Origin: Porites lobata
Taxonomy: Eukaryota; Cnidaria; Anthozoa; Scleractinia; Poritidae
Direction: 5' to 3'
Assembly: GCA_942486035.1 (NCBI GenBank)
Contig: CALNXK010000014.1
Span: forward strand, 3,223,501 to 3,287,500
Length of the DNA: 64,000 nucleotides
In this document: one piece after another, positions 34,410-48,158 of the stretch
Numbering within the stretch: the first letter of the stretch is position 1
Layout of the letters: each line of letters opens with the position of its first letter
Notes under the pieces: model-generated
The model's database searches: none
Seen by the model: the letters and a program-made list of their open reading frames with translations, nothing else
Told to the model about the DNA's origin: nothing
Translations under genes and position numbers: made by a program

Positions 34410-37367
34410 TAGTCTCTTGTTTTCATCACGCTCGTTTTAAAATACGATTAAGAATTCCTTACTTATATTCTTAGGAAAAAGCGTTACGTCGTCGTCTAAA
34501 ATGTCATCCGTCCCTTCCCTCCACCCCCTAAGGGGCCACAGCAGGTTTCGGGGTGGGGCGAAGACACGCATAACATTTCAGACTAGACATGGCGGGGCTA
34601 AAAAACCTGCATAACTTTAGAGCACCTCTTGTGTTTAAATTTTCTTTAGTTCTGGCAAACTCGAACAAGTTTTGCATTTCTGAGGAACGTTTTGCCAAAA
34701 TATAGGTTATGGCACATGTCACGCCAGAAAAAGTGAGCAGTTTGATAGAAAATGTCAAGTACGACTGAACAACGCCCGTAAAAGCGCCCCTAATGACTCG
34801 GGTGGGAGGGGGAGGCTGGGTGGGGAGGGGAAACCCTGAAATTCAGCAAAGAGGACCTAGCTCTAAGCATACCGCCTGCTTTTTAGTTGTCCGTTTCCCT
34901 TGGCAATAAATTTTACCCACAGTTTCGAGCAACTCTTTAAAGGAGATTGCAAGCCCGTATATTTGGGCCCGTCAGGAACGCTCAGCGGTGAAACCAAATA
35001 TCGCGCCCTCAAAAAACTTATTTTAACTTACTGAAAGCTGTTTTTTCTTGACCTATTTAACTTATCGTTAGGAAAGAAGAAAAGGAATCTCATAATTAGC
35101 GTATGTATAAAACCATCAAGAAATCTAGAAATTCTGGGTTTTCTAAGAGAACAAATACTTTCGAAAAATTTAGGACAAAGTCCGTGGACTGGAAATAACT
35201 CGCTATCAATTATCCGAAGATATCCGAATATCTCACTTTTCAGGCCCACGTTAATTCGCTTCATTTTTGAGGGGAGCCAACATTAGCCGCGCGACTGTTG
35301 TTTTTTTTGCGCCTGGGTATCTCACGTCATGCTTACGCCTATCCGCAAGTGTGTCTTACATCCTACGCTTACGTAAAGGTTATATACCTGGAACGATGGG
35401 GTATGTGATATATTCACCTGGTACCGCCTCGAGGGCTACGTGTGTAAAACTGTTCCTTTTCAGATTTTCAATAGCAATGCAAAAAACAATAGCTTTCAGT
35501 TAGTGCGAACGGCCTTTCCTTCTCTTTTATTTTCTTTTCCTTTTTTTCTAAAAAAAAGCAGTTTTTTTTCAAGGTGCGAGGAGCGCGATCATTGGTTTCA
35601 CCGCTCGAGTGTTCCAGACGGACGCAACTATACGGCTTGCACTCTTCTTTAAAGAGTTGCTCAAAAATATGAGCGAAATTTTTCTCCAAGGCAGACTCAA
35701 AGCTAAAGCGTAGACGGTATGGTTAGAGCTAGGTCCCCTTCGCTCCATTTCAAAATTCCCCCCCTCCCCCTGCCAGAATCATTAGGGGCGCTTATACGGG
35801 CGCGGTTCAGTCGTACTTGACATTTTCTATCAAACTGCTCACTTTTTTCTGTCTTGAGATAAACCTATATTTTTCCCAAACGTTGCTCAGAAATGCAAAA
35901 CTTGCTCGAGGTTGCCAGAACTACTGAAAGCTTTGCTCTTAACACCGGAGGTGCTCTAAAATTATGCAGGTTTTCTAGCCCCGCTATGTCCAGTCTGAAA
36001 TGTTCTGCGTTTCTTCGCCCCACCCCGAAACGGGCTGCCGTCCCTTAGGGGGTGGAGGGAAGGGACGGATGACATTTAAGACTAGGAATTAGCACTTTTT
36101 TCCCCCTAAATGTCATTTTTCTAAGGATACAAGTAAGGAATTCATAATCGTATTTCAAAATGTGTAAGCAGGCGTTTATGGAAAGTAAGAGAATATAAGG
36201 GCCAACCACTTCAAAGTCTGTTGTGGAAAATATGTTTTTTTAGTCTTACGTTTTCATAATCGATCTAGCGGATAAGTCAGTGAAACTAAGGATTTTGATT
36301 ATTTACATGTTTTGCTTTTATAGTTACAGAAGGCACCGCGTGAGTGTCTTTTTCGGAATGGTATCTGTCTTCGCGGTATAACCTGGGTCTCAAAGTTCTT
36401 TGTCATGCAATCTCATTTCGTTAAAGGCAGTAAAGGATTCGGTTCTGTTGTCAAATAATGTGAGGTAGGTCAAAACGTTTTCTTTTTTTATAGCTATAAC
36501 GATTTGGTTCATGAGAAATGAGAGCATTTTAAAGAATAGCTACCGACACTAAAGCCGTTTTGTAGATATATGATAACTGTTACAAATACGGCAAAAGTAA
36601 ACAAATACGCAAGTAAGGGATGTGTTGTAGTCAAGAGGTTCATAGCACACTTTCGTACAATAAAATTGCTTTTCCTTTTGAAAATTTACCACTGTGAAAT
36701 CTAAAATCGTTTTTGGTGTTTAAACTGGCGGAAAAGGGGCGAATTTGCTCTAGAGTTTCAAGTGCTGTCTAAGTTCTCCCTCGTATTCATCAATACAACT
36801 GCAGGTTCAGAGGTCGTAAATCACGCGAGTACCGTAAATGTTTTCCGTTGTAAAAACGCGCAGTTTCAATTGCCCCAGAATTTTATTTCACAGATTGATA
36901 GGGGAAACATTGCTCTTTCTCTGGAATACCATTTTTCTAATGAAAGCCATGTACCAGGAAGGGATTTTCGCCGTTGGAAAATGGCAAAATTGATGGTTGC
37001 GATAATGCTGATTTAGAGGGTAATTTTGAAAAAATATTAAAAAATCAGATTGAAATCTTTTGAAATTGTAACAACGTTTAGGTAGAAAGAAAGGATCATA
37101 AAATTGTTTAATGTGAGAAAAGTTATGGTATTAGTTTCCGTTTCCATTCACGAAGCGAGGGTATCAAGCACAGTTTTCGGTGGTTTGAAGGCCTCTCGAA
37201 GGTGAAAATTAAAAAAAATTATTATTTTGGAAAATATTAAGTCAAACGAACTGAGTCTTGTATTTTCTAAAATGGTTTCCAAAGGGCTTTGTTATGACAA
37301 AGTTTGAGGGATTTCGATTTTTCCATCTTGCACACCTATCCGTGGTATTTACAGAAAGTCGCTCTTA

Positions 37368-38978
37368 AGACTGGAGTAACAACATTTGTTTTTTTATTAC
37401 TATTCGTAAACTCTCTAATAAAAACAGTGGATATTGAAATCGCTTGGTGGGGCGTGACTGTGCAATTTCCACATACACGTTAAAATGTGCCGGGTATTTT
37501 TATTATATATTTCTTTATATTTCTTATCCCAAAGGCAAACTGGAACAATCATCAGTTTTGCTGCTCTGCCAAAAAGTTCAAATTATAGTCGACTCTTTCC
37601 CACTGGCGACTAGCGGACGAAGACAATAACCATAAAGGCCAATGGCACACTTAATAGGTTTCTCTCATGTCCTTTTGGCGCTTCATTCGGTGATGCTTCT
37701 ATAAAAAAAAAAAAAAAAAAAAAAAAGAAAAGAAACACATTAGATAAGTAATTGTGAACATACAGTCACACCTAGGGTGTTTACCATTTGACAGAAAATA
37801 GGTATGGTGTGAACACCTATCCGTGGAAGTAGTGGGCGCAAGAATGGGACGCGCGAGGGAGTCACGCGAGAGTAGAGGTTAGGAGCAGGCGCTTGGAAGT
37901 AGTGGGCGCAAGAATTTCGCGTGCCAGTTTTTTCTTTCGCCCAAATACTTCCAAGCGCCTGCTACGTAGCCTAACCTATCCGATATGTGGCTCTCTACTT
38001 TATAGAGTTAGGTGCGGCTCAGCTTTCGCTCCGTTACAGAAATTAGCGCCGAAACTACCTTTCTTATGTGTGAGCAGAAGTTCTACAGTATGGTTTTGGA
38101 GCTGGCGCAAAAGCTATCCAGCATAGTATGAACATAGCCTAAAATTATTACTTTTTGCCGTTTTCGTTGCCATCACCGTAGTCGTTGCTAAAGCTACCTC
38201 TTGTGACTATTAGAGACTCTTTTGGTGAGCAAGTTGAACTTTTCTCCTATGTTCATTTAACAGTCTCTTTAGTTCCAACACGTTTGCATAGCTGCTAGCG
38301 GACAGCACAAAGAGAGAAAAACGTCCCGTATAGGATTTGACTGCTAAAACTCAGACAATAAAAGAAGAACAGCAAAGAAACACCAGATTAAGTCTCACCA
38401 GTTATGTTGAGAAAATAATCCATTTGAATACCCTGAAAAAAACCTTTTACATGAGTAAACTGTTTAGAACAATTTCATTATCTGATGTAACCGTAAAATG
38501 CATTAAACATTGACGGGGTTATCAGAAATAGTGTACCTCAAAAAGAGAATTCCCAGTAGAATTGCAGTTACTAAGGGCTAAAAACCAACATTTTTTTGTC
38601 AGGTAGTCACTGGTCTGAACTTGATACATTTGAGTTCCTGTGAATCGAACAATAATAAATCGAACAATTGATGGCGGTTATGAACACTCGTGCCATAAGT
38701 ATCATAGAGCTTGGAATGCGATGTGTAAGGGATTCCACATTCCGGAATCGGAAATTTTTGTTTGTGGAATCCGGATTCTGGAATCCTGGGCTTTGGAATA
38801 CGGAATACAACTCAAAGAGTTGGGAATCGTACTAACAATTAGAATCCAGAATCCAAGTTCCACTAACTTGAAACCAGTACCTGGAATCGATAGGTACATG
38901 GGACGATTGCAATGCACTCTGAGTTTTACAATAACTGAGTGCATCCACGCGCGTTGGTTGGTCGAGAGCTATGGTCTG
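37368..38978. other. Host intergenic sequence with small repeats
   Basis: It contains a 24-base A run (37703-37726), a hairpin with arms near 37877-37915 and 37938-37977 (GAGCAGGCGCTTGGAAGTA and its inverse), a direct repeat GGAAGTAGTGGGCGCAAGAAT (about 37825 and 37895), a reappearance of the palindrome-end word CACCTATCCGTGG (37817), and a GGAATCC-rich stretch (38740-38890). No gene seen. Confidence 0.45.
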
Positions 38979-39275
38979 TGAGAGTATAGACCATGGAAAT
39001 GACGTAACATGTCACGCAGTGTCCGTGTTTGTTTGTTTTTTTTTTGTTTTTTGTGTCTAGGTTTTCGTAAAAAAAATAAATGTTATTGTAAAAAACAAAT
39101 CGACCACAATTTTCCATGGCCTACACTCTCATAGACAATAGAAATGACGTCATAAAATGTTCACAACTTTGCAGTGAGACCTCTCGCCTGCCTCTCGTGG
39201 TTCCACGTGAGTTTTGAACATTTTATGACGTCATTTCTATGGTCTATAAGATTATAGACCATGGAGAATTGTGGT
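38979..39275. mobile_element. Palindromic MITE cluster (TATAGACCAT / AAATGACGTCATAAAATGTTC)
   Basis: Three inverted or direct copies of TATAGACCATGG with AAATGACGT occur at 38984, 39105-39150 and 39215-39265. The segment 39126-39248 folds into a hairpin with stems of about 35 bp containing TGACGTCA. Nested insertion of a small hairpin MITE is likely. Confidence 0.55.
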
Positions 39276-42200
39276 CTATTTTTTAAGTAGAAAACGGATA
39301 CGAAAACAAATACGATTGCTGGATAATTGCTGCAAAAACAATCCTTTCTACTTCAACCTGATTGTCAGTTACACCCGCGTAACCTTGCAAATTAATGACA
39401 TTGGGTGGTATTAAAAGCGCGATTTTATAAAGGGATTAGGGCACCCAGTAAGTTATCCTTCTTACAGCATTTCTAAATTATGTGATAGCTACATTGATTA
39501 AGCCTATTTCTGAATGAATCACTAACCGAAATATGCAATTTTAATGACTTGAAATAAATTGCGTTTTTGTTTGTCAGATTGCGCGATCGAGGATTACTCT
39601 TCCACCTGAATTCAGGCTAGCATCAGAAGGCATTTGGCGCGTCGTATTTAAAAGTACGAAAAAAAACGTGAGGAATTTTAAAGATTCGAGAATATATAGG
39701 GTTGTTTTCAACAAAGGACCACGCGGGAGTGGTCGATACTGTGGAATAATAATTAATTAATGCTTCTCTTGTAGAAAACGAGCTGATTTAATGGCGGGTT
39801 TCCATTGCATCCCAATTACATTTAACTATTTTTGGTTTTGTTTGTTTTTCCTTTCCCTTTGGTTGCCTTTTCTTTTATAATAACTTTCTTACAAGTCAAC
39901 CATCCTATAGAAAGTACACCTGTAGGCCTATATTACCTTGGCATAAAATATTTGAGCCATTTTCAGACACCACCATGCGACAGTCGCCTTGCGAGCTGTT
40001 TGTGGTCAAATTTAGAACTTGACTGTGGTGATCTTCCAGGATTCTGACTTTGTCTTGACATTCCTGTACGTAAATATAAAGCGCACAACATCCAATCCTT
40101 CCTTCTGTGAGGCAAGAAATAGCTTAACATAAATAAACTGAACTTCTCAGTAATTTATAACATTGTTGTTATTCTGGCCGACTCTTTGAAAACAAACCTA
40201 AGGAAATCATGTCGCAACCACTTGAGTCAAAAAGAGCCAAAAGCGGCAGGTTTTTTGAGTACGATAAGCTCGAGAATAACACCAACGAAGGAAAAAGGAA
40301 AGGAGAAAAGGAACGAGCAAGGTTGAAGAAAGGAGGAGAACTTAGTTAGTTTTTATAGCTTCTTTAAATTTGGATTTTGAACAGAAACAAAACTGTTCGA
40401 AAAAAGAGGTTTTTTGCAGGTAACGTTTTCAGAATTCTTGCCAAGAGGATCTTCATTCCCAGTCGTCCCTGTATACGGGCTTTTCCTATAGAGGACGAAA
40501 GGGAACCGGCCTTCGACTCTCAATCATCTCCATCCCCCAACTGCCCACTGCCCCCTTAACTTCACGAATAAACATTTTCTAGTTCCCTCTTGATCATGGC
40601 GGAGGGTATACGTCGAAATACTTCTAACTAAAGCCAACTAAAGCCAATAAGTTCCTGTCGTTAGGGTAGTAATGAAACAAGTTAACATGAGAAGAGATCG
40701 CCTTGTCCTTGAATCATAATTAACGTAAACAATGTGAGGTTGTTGCCTTGCAGTAAAAGTGACAGCTGTCTATTAAACGCTAGTGTGTCATGTATTGCAT
40801 TGGTCATTACCTTGTTTGCGTTCCCCGATCCCCTCATCCAATTCTTGCACTTAAAATTTCCAGTGCTTCACCCAAATCAATTTGGGTGACTAATGGTTAA
40901 AAGATCAGCAACTTGTCGACATTTTTTAATCGTTTATGACTGTAAACCCTTTCTTAGTGGTGGGGGGGGGGGTTCTCTTTTCAATACAATTGAATTAATT
41001 CCATTCAACTGATTTAAGTCTTGGTATTTTCTTTACGGGTAGGAATTGACATGGACTTATTCCCGATAATGGAACAATTCTGCTCTATACTTCATAGTGA
41101 TAAACATGCGCCGAAAACGATGCGACTAGAATTCAGTTAGACTCATCGACATCGTGTGGATCATTAAGATTACTTCTTTCCACTAGGAAACATCAATAAA
41201 ATTTCAAGCATGTATAATGTACGGTCGTTTAACATGATAGGACATTTATATCCTTTAGACCATCAAATACACTTATTAATAATAATTGTCAAGTGAATAT
41301 TTTAGAAAAGTGTAAAACAAACCACTTCAGGTCGCGGCCAGATTCTCCACCATTGGTCTTGAAAATAACTGAGCAACTTGTAACAACAGTACTCCTAACA
41401 GAATAAATTGCAAATGTGTAATTAGGTCATGAGTTGCATTTTGACTTCAATCATTTGGCACACGTAATAGTTATTTGGCAATTGTAAAAATTTATCTGTT
41501 ACTGTACAGTTTTGCTTTGTTTTATTTTGAATTTGAGGGCAATTTCCGAGCACAAGGCCCCGGGGGCTTGTATCTGGAGGGGAGATTTATCGGAGTTTGT
41601 TGTGTGTGTGTTACGAGTTTGAGGGGCTTACGTAATTTGGGGCATAAATATGCAGTTTCAGTGCCATAGAATGGTATAAAAGGCCATAAACGTTTACCTG
41701 TGCGATTATGACCAAGAAAAGTTGTTTTCCAGCTGATTAAATTTGCTATGACAGTACGTAGCTACAGTGTAGCAACCCATATTGCTATATACGGGCTCGT
41801 CTCTTAATTAAGTTTTTCGACAGACAGTATGCGATACTTTTTTGTCAGTGGAAAACGAATAAATTAGGCTGACAATTCTTAACTATTCTTCGCCAAAAGG
41901 TACTGTCTGACAGATTAATGAAAGTTCGGTAACAGCTGTTAAAAATTAAAAAAAAAACAAAGAAAGAAAGAGGAGGAAATAATTAAAGTTGTCATTGATT
42001 TAAACTAGATCTTTACCCTATTTGTGCAGAATGTTGTCCCGAAACTGTACGTTATGTCAATTATTGTGTGTCAATCATACCGCAATATACAAATAATAAT
42101 ATGGCTGTTATGGACCTTTGGTTGGCTACAAACTCTGTTTTGAATGGTTCAAAGATCTGCTGTGGATTCCCTATAAAATTATGTTCTAGCTTTAGATACA

Positions 42201-44782
42201 GACTCTAACTAAAGTAACAAGTGACAGATGGACCGGGGGTGCATGTAACAACTTAAAATCTTTAGCGACAAAACGGTTGTATGACAGTTAGTTAATCGAT
42301 AATTAAATAGATCACTTGCTTCACTACCTGCGGATAGGAGAGTTTGTACTGCACAACAGGTCCGCTTGCGTTTCCACAGAAGCTTGCTAAGAAAGCAAAA
42401 TTCTTTCAACAAAAAAATAGGAATGTTTGGTTACGCGACGGTTTCCCCGGCGTTTGAAAAGCAAAGCAAGCAACAGATTCTGAAGTCGTAAGACAACAGA
42501 TTAAAGATATTTTCAAATTAAGCGAAGGAGTTATAAAGGACACTTACATAGCCATATAGCTTGAGATGCCCCTCACTTACAAAACTACTTGAAGCTTTTA
42601 GTGCTATCACGGACAAGAAAACAACATGTTTCCATGCAAGAAGCATGGTTTTGATTACTCCAGGATAGCTACAGGGAAAGCAGTCGAATCATGTTGCTTC
42701 TCAATTATGCACTTGAATGCTTCTTTGCTAATTTGTTGAACTTAGCTTGACTATATGCAAATTATTTAGACTGCATTACTTGCATGCCTTCCTGTTGTGC
42801 TTCTAGCCTAAGGCCAAAGTTTTTACAAATAACTTTCGTCCGTTTTTCAGTTCCTCCCTGGTTCTAAGCCATTTTTGTAAGCCCTAAGGCTTGTTTAACG
42901 TGGACAGTTTCATTTTATCATAAATGGGATAAACCAGAAAAAAAAAATATTCATCACATTCTATTTAAAATAACCCGCTTAGGAAGAGGTCTGGAGGTCT
43001 AAGATAGTTAAGATGTAAACTTGCATTGACCTTTTATTTTAAACTTCCGTTAAATGGTGACCATAAGATTTCATCATCAGCCTCAAGAGTTTCTAAATTT
43101 AATCAAACAAGACTTTTAAAAAGGCCTTGCAAACTTTTCAAAATGAGAAGCACTGAGATGCAGTGTTTGCATTTGAGCCTTTTTTAGCTGATAAATATTT
43201 ATTCAGCCATTAAAAGCAAAACACTGATTCAAAAGACAGGATTTAAAAGGTACGTCCAAAAGCCCCAGTTAAGTACTGATATGTTCGAGTTTATTTGCAT
43301 CATTTTTATGATATATGAAGGAACCATGTGAAGCTTCTAATTTATTTACATGTCAGCTAACCTCAGAACCTCAAAAAATCTCTTAATAATAAATATTTTA
43401 TGCTCAGTTCGTAAGTAAGTATAATATGCTTTTGAATATTTAACGTGATTTACATTCTGATAATGTGTTGGTTTAAGACTGCGGATTCAACAAGCAAGAA
43501 TTTCCAGGATTCTACCTTACATGGGGCCAATGTTGGGAGAATTTGGTTCGTCTGGAGTTTAACTTTCGAGAATTCTCTCAACACTTCGAGTACAGTGTTT
43601 ATAATGTTACGCTATGAAAACATACAAAAAATATTTTCTCTTACGCTTTTATAACGTAACTTAGGCCCTCTCCAAAATGCTATAAACGAAGTTCAACTGG
43701 AGACCGCATCGGAACAAATTTTTATTTGCATGCAAATAACATGCATTAACATAAGAAAAGTTTTGCACTTTGTCTCTTTTTGAAAGCGAGGTCTTTGGAC
43801 CTCGAAAGTCTTGAGTTTACCTCTTCTATGAAACTTCGTATCAGGAAATTTCAAGCCGTCGCCGTGCAATGGTGCCGAAAAAAGTGTACCAAAAAGTGTG
43901 CTTATTACGTGCGTTGCTGTCCTGTAGGCTTCTCCATTGTAAGTTAATTTTAGCCAAAAAAAATGGCGATTGAGTGAATTTGTGGATTTTTTCAAGTTTG
44001 GTACTCCTTGTCGGTCATTTTAGTGCCGTAATAAAAATACAAAACATTCCTCCAATTTGTGACATCATTTTCTCAACATAAATATTCAAACTGAAAGGTT
44101 AAAAAAGCTAATTACATGAAATCTTAGAAAACAATAGCATTCGAATTCTAGTTCGGAACTTAAGGTTATAAGCCTAAAAGAATAAAGTTAATATTTGAAT
44201 CTGAATTTTTCACTGTTTGTTACTAAAACAAATTAAGGAACAAGACACGTTTATTGACCAAACGCGAAGTCAAGATGTCTGTATGATATTGGCCAAGTTC
44301 CCTTTCGCCAAGATAAACACGAGGTCCATTAAGACTAAAAAAGGCCGTTCTGAACGAAAAAACAGGTTCAATAGAGGATTTATATGACCCAAAAAAGTTT
44401 TCTTGAGTGATCATGAACAAAGCGAAGAATGGTGTCAGTATACCTAACGTATATGTGACACCCCAGCCAATTAATATGAAAAATGCTACGAAACCAGTTT
44501 TAAAATAAAACGTGTGTTGCTATTTACAGAGAAGCCAGTTTCTTATTACCAAATGGTTTTTATGGATATTACTTCCTCTTGCTAATTACGTACAACAATT
44601 GCAACACCAGCTATACTACACATAACTACCTATATTACAAGCAAACGAAGCCTCCTTTTCCAAGATACTGAGTACAACTCCCTTCTGCTTATCATAACAA
44701 TCGCAACACCAGCTCTCTACTAGGCCTACCAGCAGATTGACTGCCGTTACAAGATAGAATATTGGAGTCTTATTTTATTTGC
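39276..44782. other. Host intergenic sequence
   Basis: About 5.5 kb without a convincing gene. A G run (40969-40978) is noted. Open frames here are short and lack recognisable domains. Confidence 0.4.
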
Positions 44783-45724
44783 ATGTACTTGCACTGCGGG
44801 CAGATGGAAGAACTAACCAAGAATTTTACGGAAAATGAAAAGAGGAACCTGACCAACACAAAATTGCACTGTTTTCCAGAGGCGGAATTCGCTGCTGAAG
44901 TTAACGACCTCCTCATCTTCATTGCAGTGCTTAATATTTTTCTTTCCATTACTGCATTGCTGGGGAACACTCTTATCCTCTCCGCTCTACGCAAGGAAAC
45001 CTCACTTCAACCAGCGTCCAAAATCCTGTATCGTAACCTAACGATAACTGATCTCTGTGTTGGTGTTGTTGTGCAGCCCTTGGTTTCGGCTTATTCGCTT
45101 TCCGAGGTGAACGGAAAATGGATTATTTGCTATTACACAGGCCTGACAGCTTTTATTTCAGGTGTTATACTGTGCTTAGCATCTTTAGTAACAGTGACTG
45201 CAATAAGCGTGGACAGACTTCTCGCTTTGTTGTTGGGGTTCAAATATAAAGAAGCTGTTACTCTAAAGAGAGCAAATATAATAGTAGTCGCTATATGGGT
45301 CTTATCCGTTGTTGGGCCATTCTGCAACGCTTATCTTGCCATAACTGTATCTATCTGTCTATTTACGTTATTTTTTTCTTACACAAAAATTTTCCTCGCT
45401 CTGCGTTGTTATCAAATTCATGTTCAGAGTCACGTTTCTGAAGGGCAACCGAGACAAGCAATGCCACTGAATATGGTTCGATACAGAAAAGGAGTGTACA
45501 GTGCATTATGGGTACTTGTTGCATTGACTATTTGTTATCTACCTCATTATATTGTCGAAGTTTTAACAGGTCAAGCAGGGATGACCTTATCACTTTACAT
45601 TGCTAGGCAATTTACAACCATTTTAGTTCTCCTAAATTCATCATTAAATCCATTGCTGTACTGCTGGAAGATCAGTGAGATGAGGCAAGCTGTGAAAGAA
45701 ACGCTTAGGCAACTTTTCTGTTAA
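44783..45724 (+). CDS. Class A (rhodopsin-like) GPCR, single exon
   Basis: The 313-residue receptor starts at ATG 44783 (ATG 44804 also possible; upstream the frame opens only with TTG). Two N-glycosylation sequons (NFT, NLT) lie in the extracellular N-terminus. Seven membrane segments are seen with family marks: GN in TM1 (61-62), LTITDLCVG in TM2 (D90), DRL in place of DRY after TM3 (144-146), a W in TM4, CYLP in TM6 and NPLLY in TM7. The TM4-TM5 loop is very short (about GPFCNAYLA), shorter than in most relatives. Intronless receptors of this kind form large lineage-specific families in corals and anemones. The ligand is unknown. Confidence 0.85.
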   Translation: MYLHCGQMEELTKNFTENEKRNLTNTKLHCFPEAEFAAEVNDLLIFIAVLNIFLSITALLGNTLILSALRKETSLQPASKILYRNLTITDLCVGVVVQPLVSAYSLSEVNGKWIICYYTGLTAFISGVILCLASLVTVTAISVDRLLALLLGFKYKEAVTLKRANIIVVAIWVLSVVGPFCNAYLAITVSICLFTLFFSYTKIFLALRCYQIHVQSHVSEGQPRQAMPLNMVRYRKGVYSALWVLVALTICYLPHYIVEVLTGQAGMTLSLYIARQFTTILVLLNSSLNPLLYCWKISEMRQAVKETLRQLFC

Positions 45725-48158
45725 TCGATTAGCTCGTAATCTGTTATTGTTTAAATTACCAATGCCGTCAATTAATTTTTTATAGCTTTCCCCTAGCCAG
45801 ATAGATAGATGAACTAAGACTTTAAAATTTTGTAGAATAAGATAATTCTTCTAAGCTCAACCAGCTTTCTTCTCGTGTAGCTTTTGCTCGATGTTTGGCA
45901 AAGAAAAAAAAAACGTGAATAACGTTCTTCCTGAAGTTCAATTTCTATTCGGGAGATGTCAAGAGTAACTCTAAATAGAAGACAAACACTCGAGGAAAAC
46001 ATACTTCAAAGAAAGGTTAAGGAAATTTTCATGCTAATGACTGAACATTTCCTCTTACAGGTCTTACCTTGAAAAGCTAGATTAGCATGCCTCATTAGCA
46101 TGCTGTATTCATTGGGACTGCGTTTCAAACCACTGACGTCCTGTCAAAATTAAATAATTACAGAAAATGAAAAGTCTTGCAAAAGAGACACAGTCAAAGC
46201 TCTCATTAGCCTCAGAAAGCGGACATTTCGCGACTTTATCAACGGTTTCCCGGCAAAATTCCGTCTGAGAAACGACTGCAGGAATTCGATATCGATGACG
46301 TGTTAGACGTGAGTAGTGCTTCTGATTGCTTAAAGCAAAATTTCATCGCGAACCTGAATCAGAAGCACTACCGAAATAAAGGCTTTGACGTATCACCAGT
46401 GTCGAATTTGTAACATTCGTAACAGGCAATAAAATGTATTTCATCAGTTTTTTCACTCAATGTTTATAAATTTTAGGAACCAGAGGCTCAAGAGGTTTAC
46501 ATAGCGACTTACAAATATTTAAAAAGAAGGTAGCGGAAGCACGATTCTCTTCCGTCTGTTTATTAATTCATTTTTAGTATAGAGAATCAAATTTTGCAAA
46601 ATTTTACAATGTATTATATTTGATTCTGGTTAAAGCTAGTTATTATTGCGTTCGACGTTAGGAGAACACAACCTAAACTGAACGCGAGAAGCCTGGGCAC
46701 AAGCATTTAGCAGAAAGAGTCTCGATTTTAGGTTGGTCAACTACCGGAAATACATCATAGCCTCCACGCACAAGGTGCGCGCGCATCTAAAAGGATCAGA
46801 ATGCGCTCGAATGTTTTTCTTCCACGTGCAACTTTGTTCATTTTCTATCAGGCAATCAATCAATAAACTTTACTTATCCACGGAACTAAACTAGAGGTTC
46901 CATATTGGAAGTGAAGAGCGGCCCTATGTAGAAATATCAAGGGGTTGGAAAGGTATCAATAATCCAACCTGATTTTTGAGTATACATTTTATATGCAACC
47001 TTTCATTATACAACGTTTACTTTCAAAACATACGGATAATATATTAGTGAGCTATATGAAGGCTTGTTGTTATTGATTGAAATCTTTGGGAATTCATTGC
47101 TTGCATTATGCTCAGTGTTTGTTTTTATTTAAAACTAATTCTAAGATTAAGCACGTTCCGAATTATAGTCACAGATACAAAGCTGAAGAAAGAAAAACAA
47201 GCTTTAAAAAAATACAAAATAACTCAACTATATATTTTATACATCATAGTCTCCCTTTTGTCCCGTCACGCAATGCTAGAGACAAAAAACGGCTGGGAGG
47301 GAGACAACAATTTACTCTCTCCTTTTTTAATCTTACAACTTTGAAGATCATGTGATATCCTAAACTTAGATACAATATATTATTTACAAATACACAATAA
47401 AGACAGATTTAAAAGAAAGGTTTCAGAAAGCATCTTTGATTTAGTGAATTGTCACGGAATTGTACATATATTAATTCGTTCCTGGTGTAATCACTTTTTT
47501 ACTTCATGAGATCAATGCAAATAACTATTTTACATGAACAGGAAAACCTTAATTCAGTCTGCCCACCTCGGTAAGCAAATCGCTTTTTTCATTCGGCTCT
47601 TTGGCGGGGCAAATCATGACCTTGATCGTAATTCAGTTTTTTCGCCTCGTTGCTTCGTTCACCTCTTTAGAAAAGGTTGTGAACTACAATAGGAAGGTTA
47701 TCTGCCAAAAACGATTCTGTTGCCTTGATTGTTTGGGGCGCTTTGAAGCTATTTGTCTCCTCGTGACAAGATTTCATCGATTGTGTTCGTGATCTACAGC
47801 TGATAACTGGTGGGGCTCATGGAACGACAGAGCTGCCAAAATGAGAGAATCTTGTCCAACTTTTACTGGGGGAAAAAAGTATAATGATGAATTCCGGGAT
47901 GTCTATTTTTTGACAATATCTGAAAAAACTTTAAATGAATTCTCGTACTCGTAGTCGTTTTAGTCCTCGAATATAAAGGTCTCTAATAACGACCACACGC
48001 AAAATTAAGTTTCGCGCGAGACGTTCCATCGCACCACCGGTGGATTATGGTAAGTCGAGCAAGCGCGTCTTAATTATAACTATATTACGTAACAATTAAT
48101 GGAAAAGCAATTCAGAATAATTTTCTTCGAGGAAAATGGTGGAAAAAGAGGATAAGAT
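45725..48158. other. Host intergenic sequence and probable upstream region of the 48159 gene
   Basis: No gene recognised. A perfect 15-bp stem with a 29-nt loop occurs at 46313-46371. Confidence 0.4.

Larger units (their letters stand above)
31213..37367. mobile_element. Giant palindromic (foldback-like) element of about 6.15 kb
   Basis: The left arm (31213-35043, interrupted by an insertion) and right arm (35485-37367) are inverted copies, from outer ends CTTAAGAGCGACTTTCTG and its complement to inner AGCTTTCAG words, with a loop of about 440 bp. Without the insertion each arm is about 1.8-1.9 kb. Both arms carry an open frame of 84 codons with nearly the same translation (31567-31821 minus, 36762-37016 plus). 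No transposase is seen, so it may be non-autonomous, or an inverted duplication. Confidence 0.75.
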
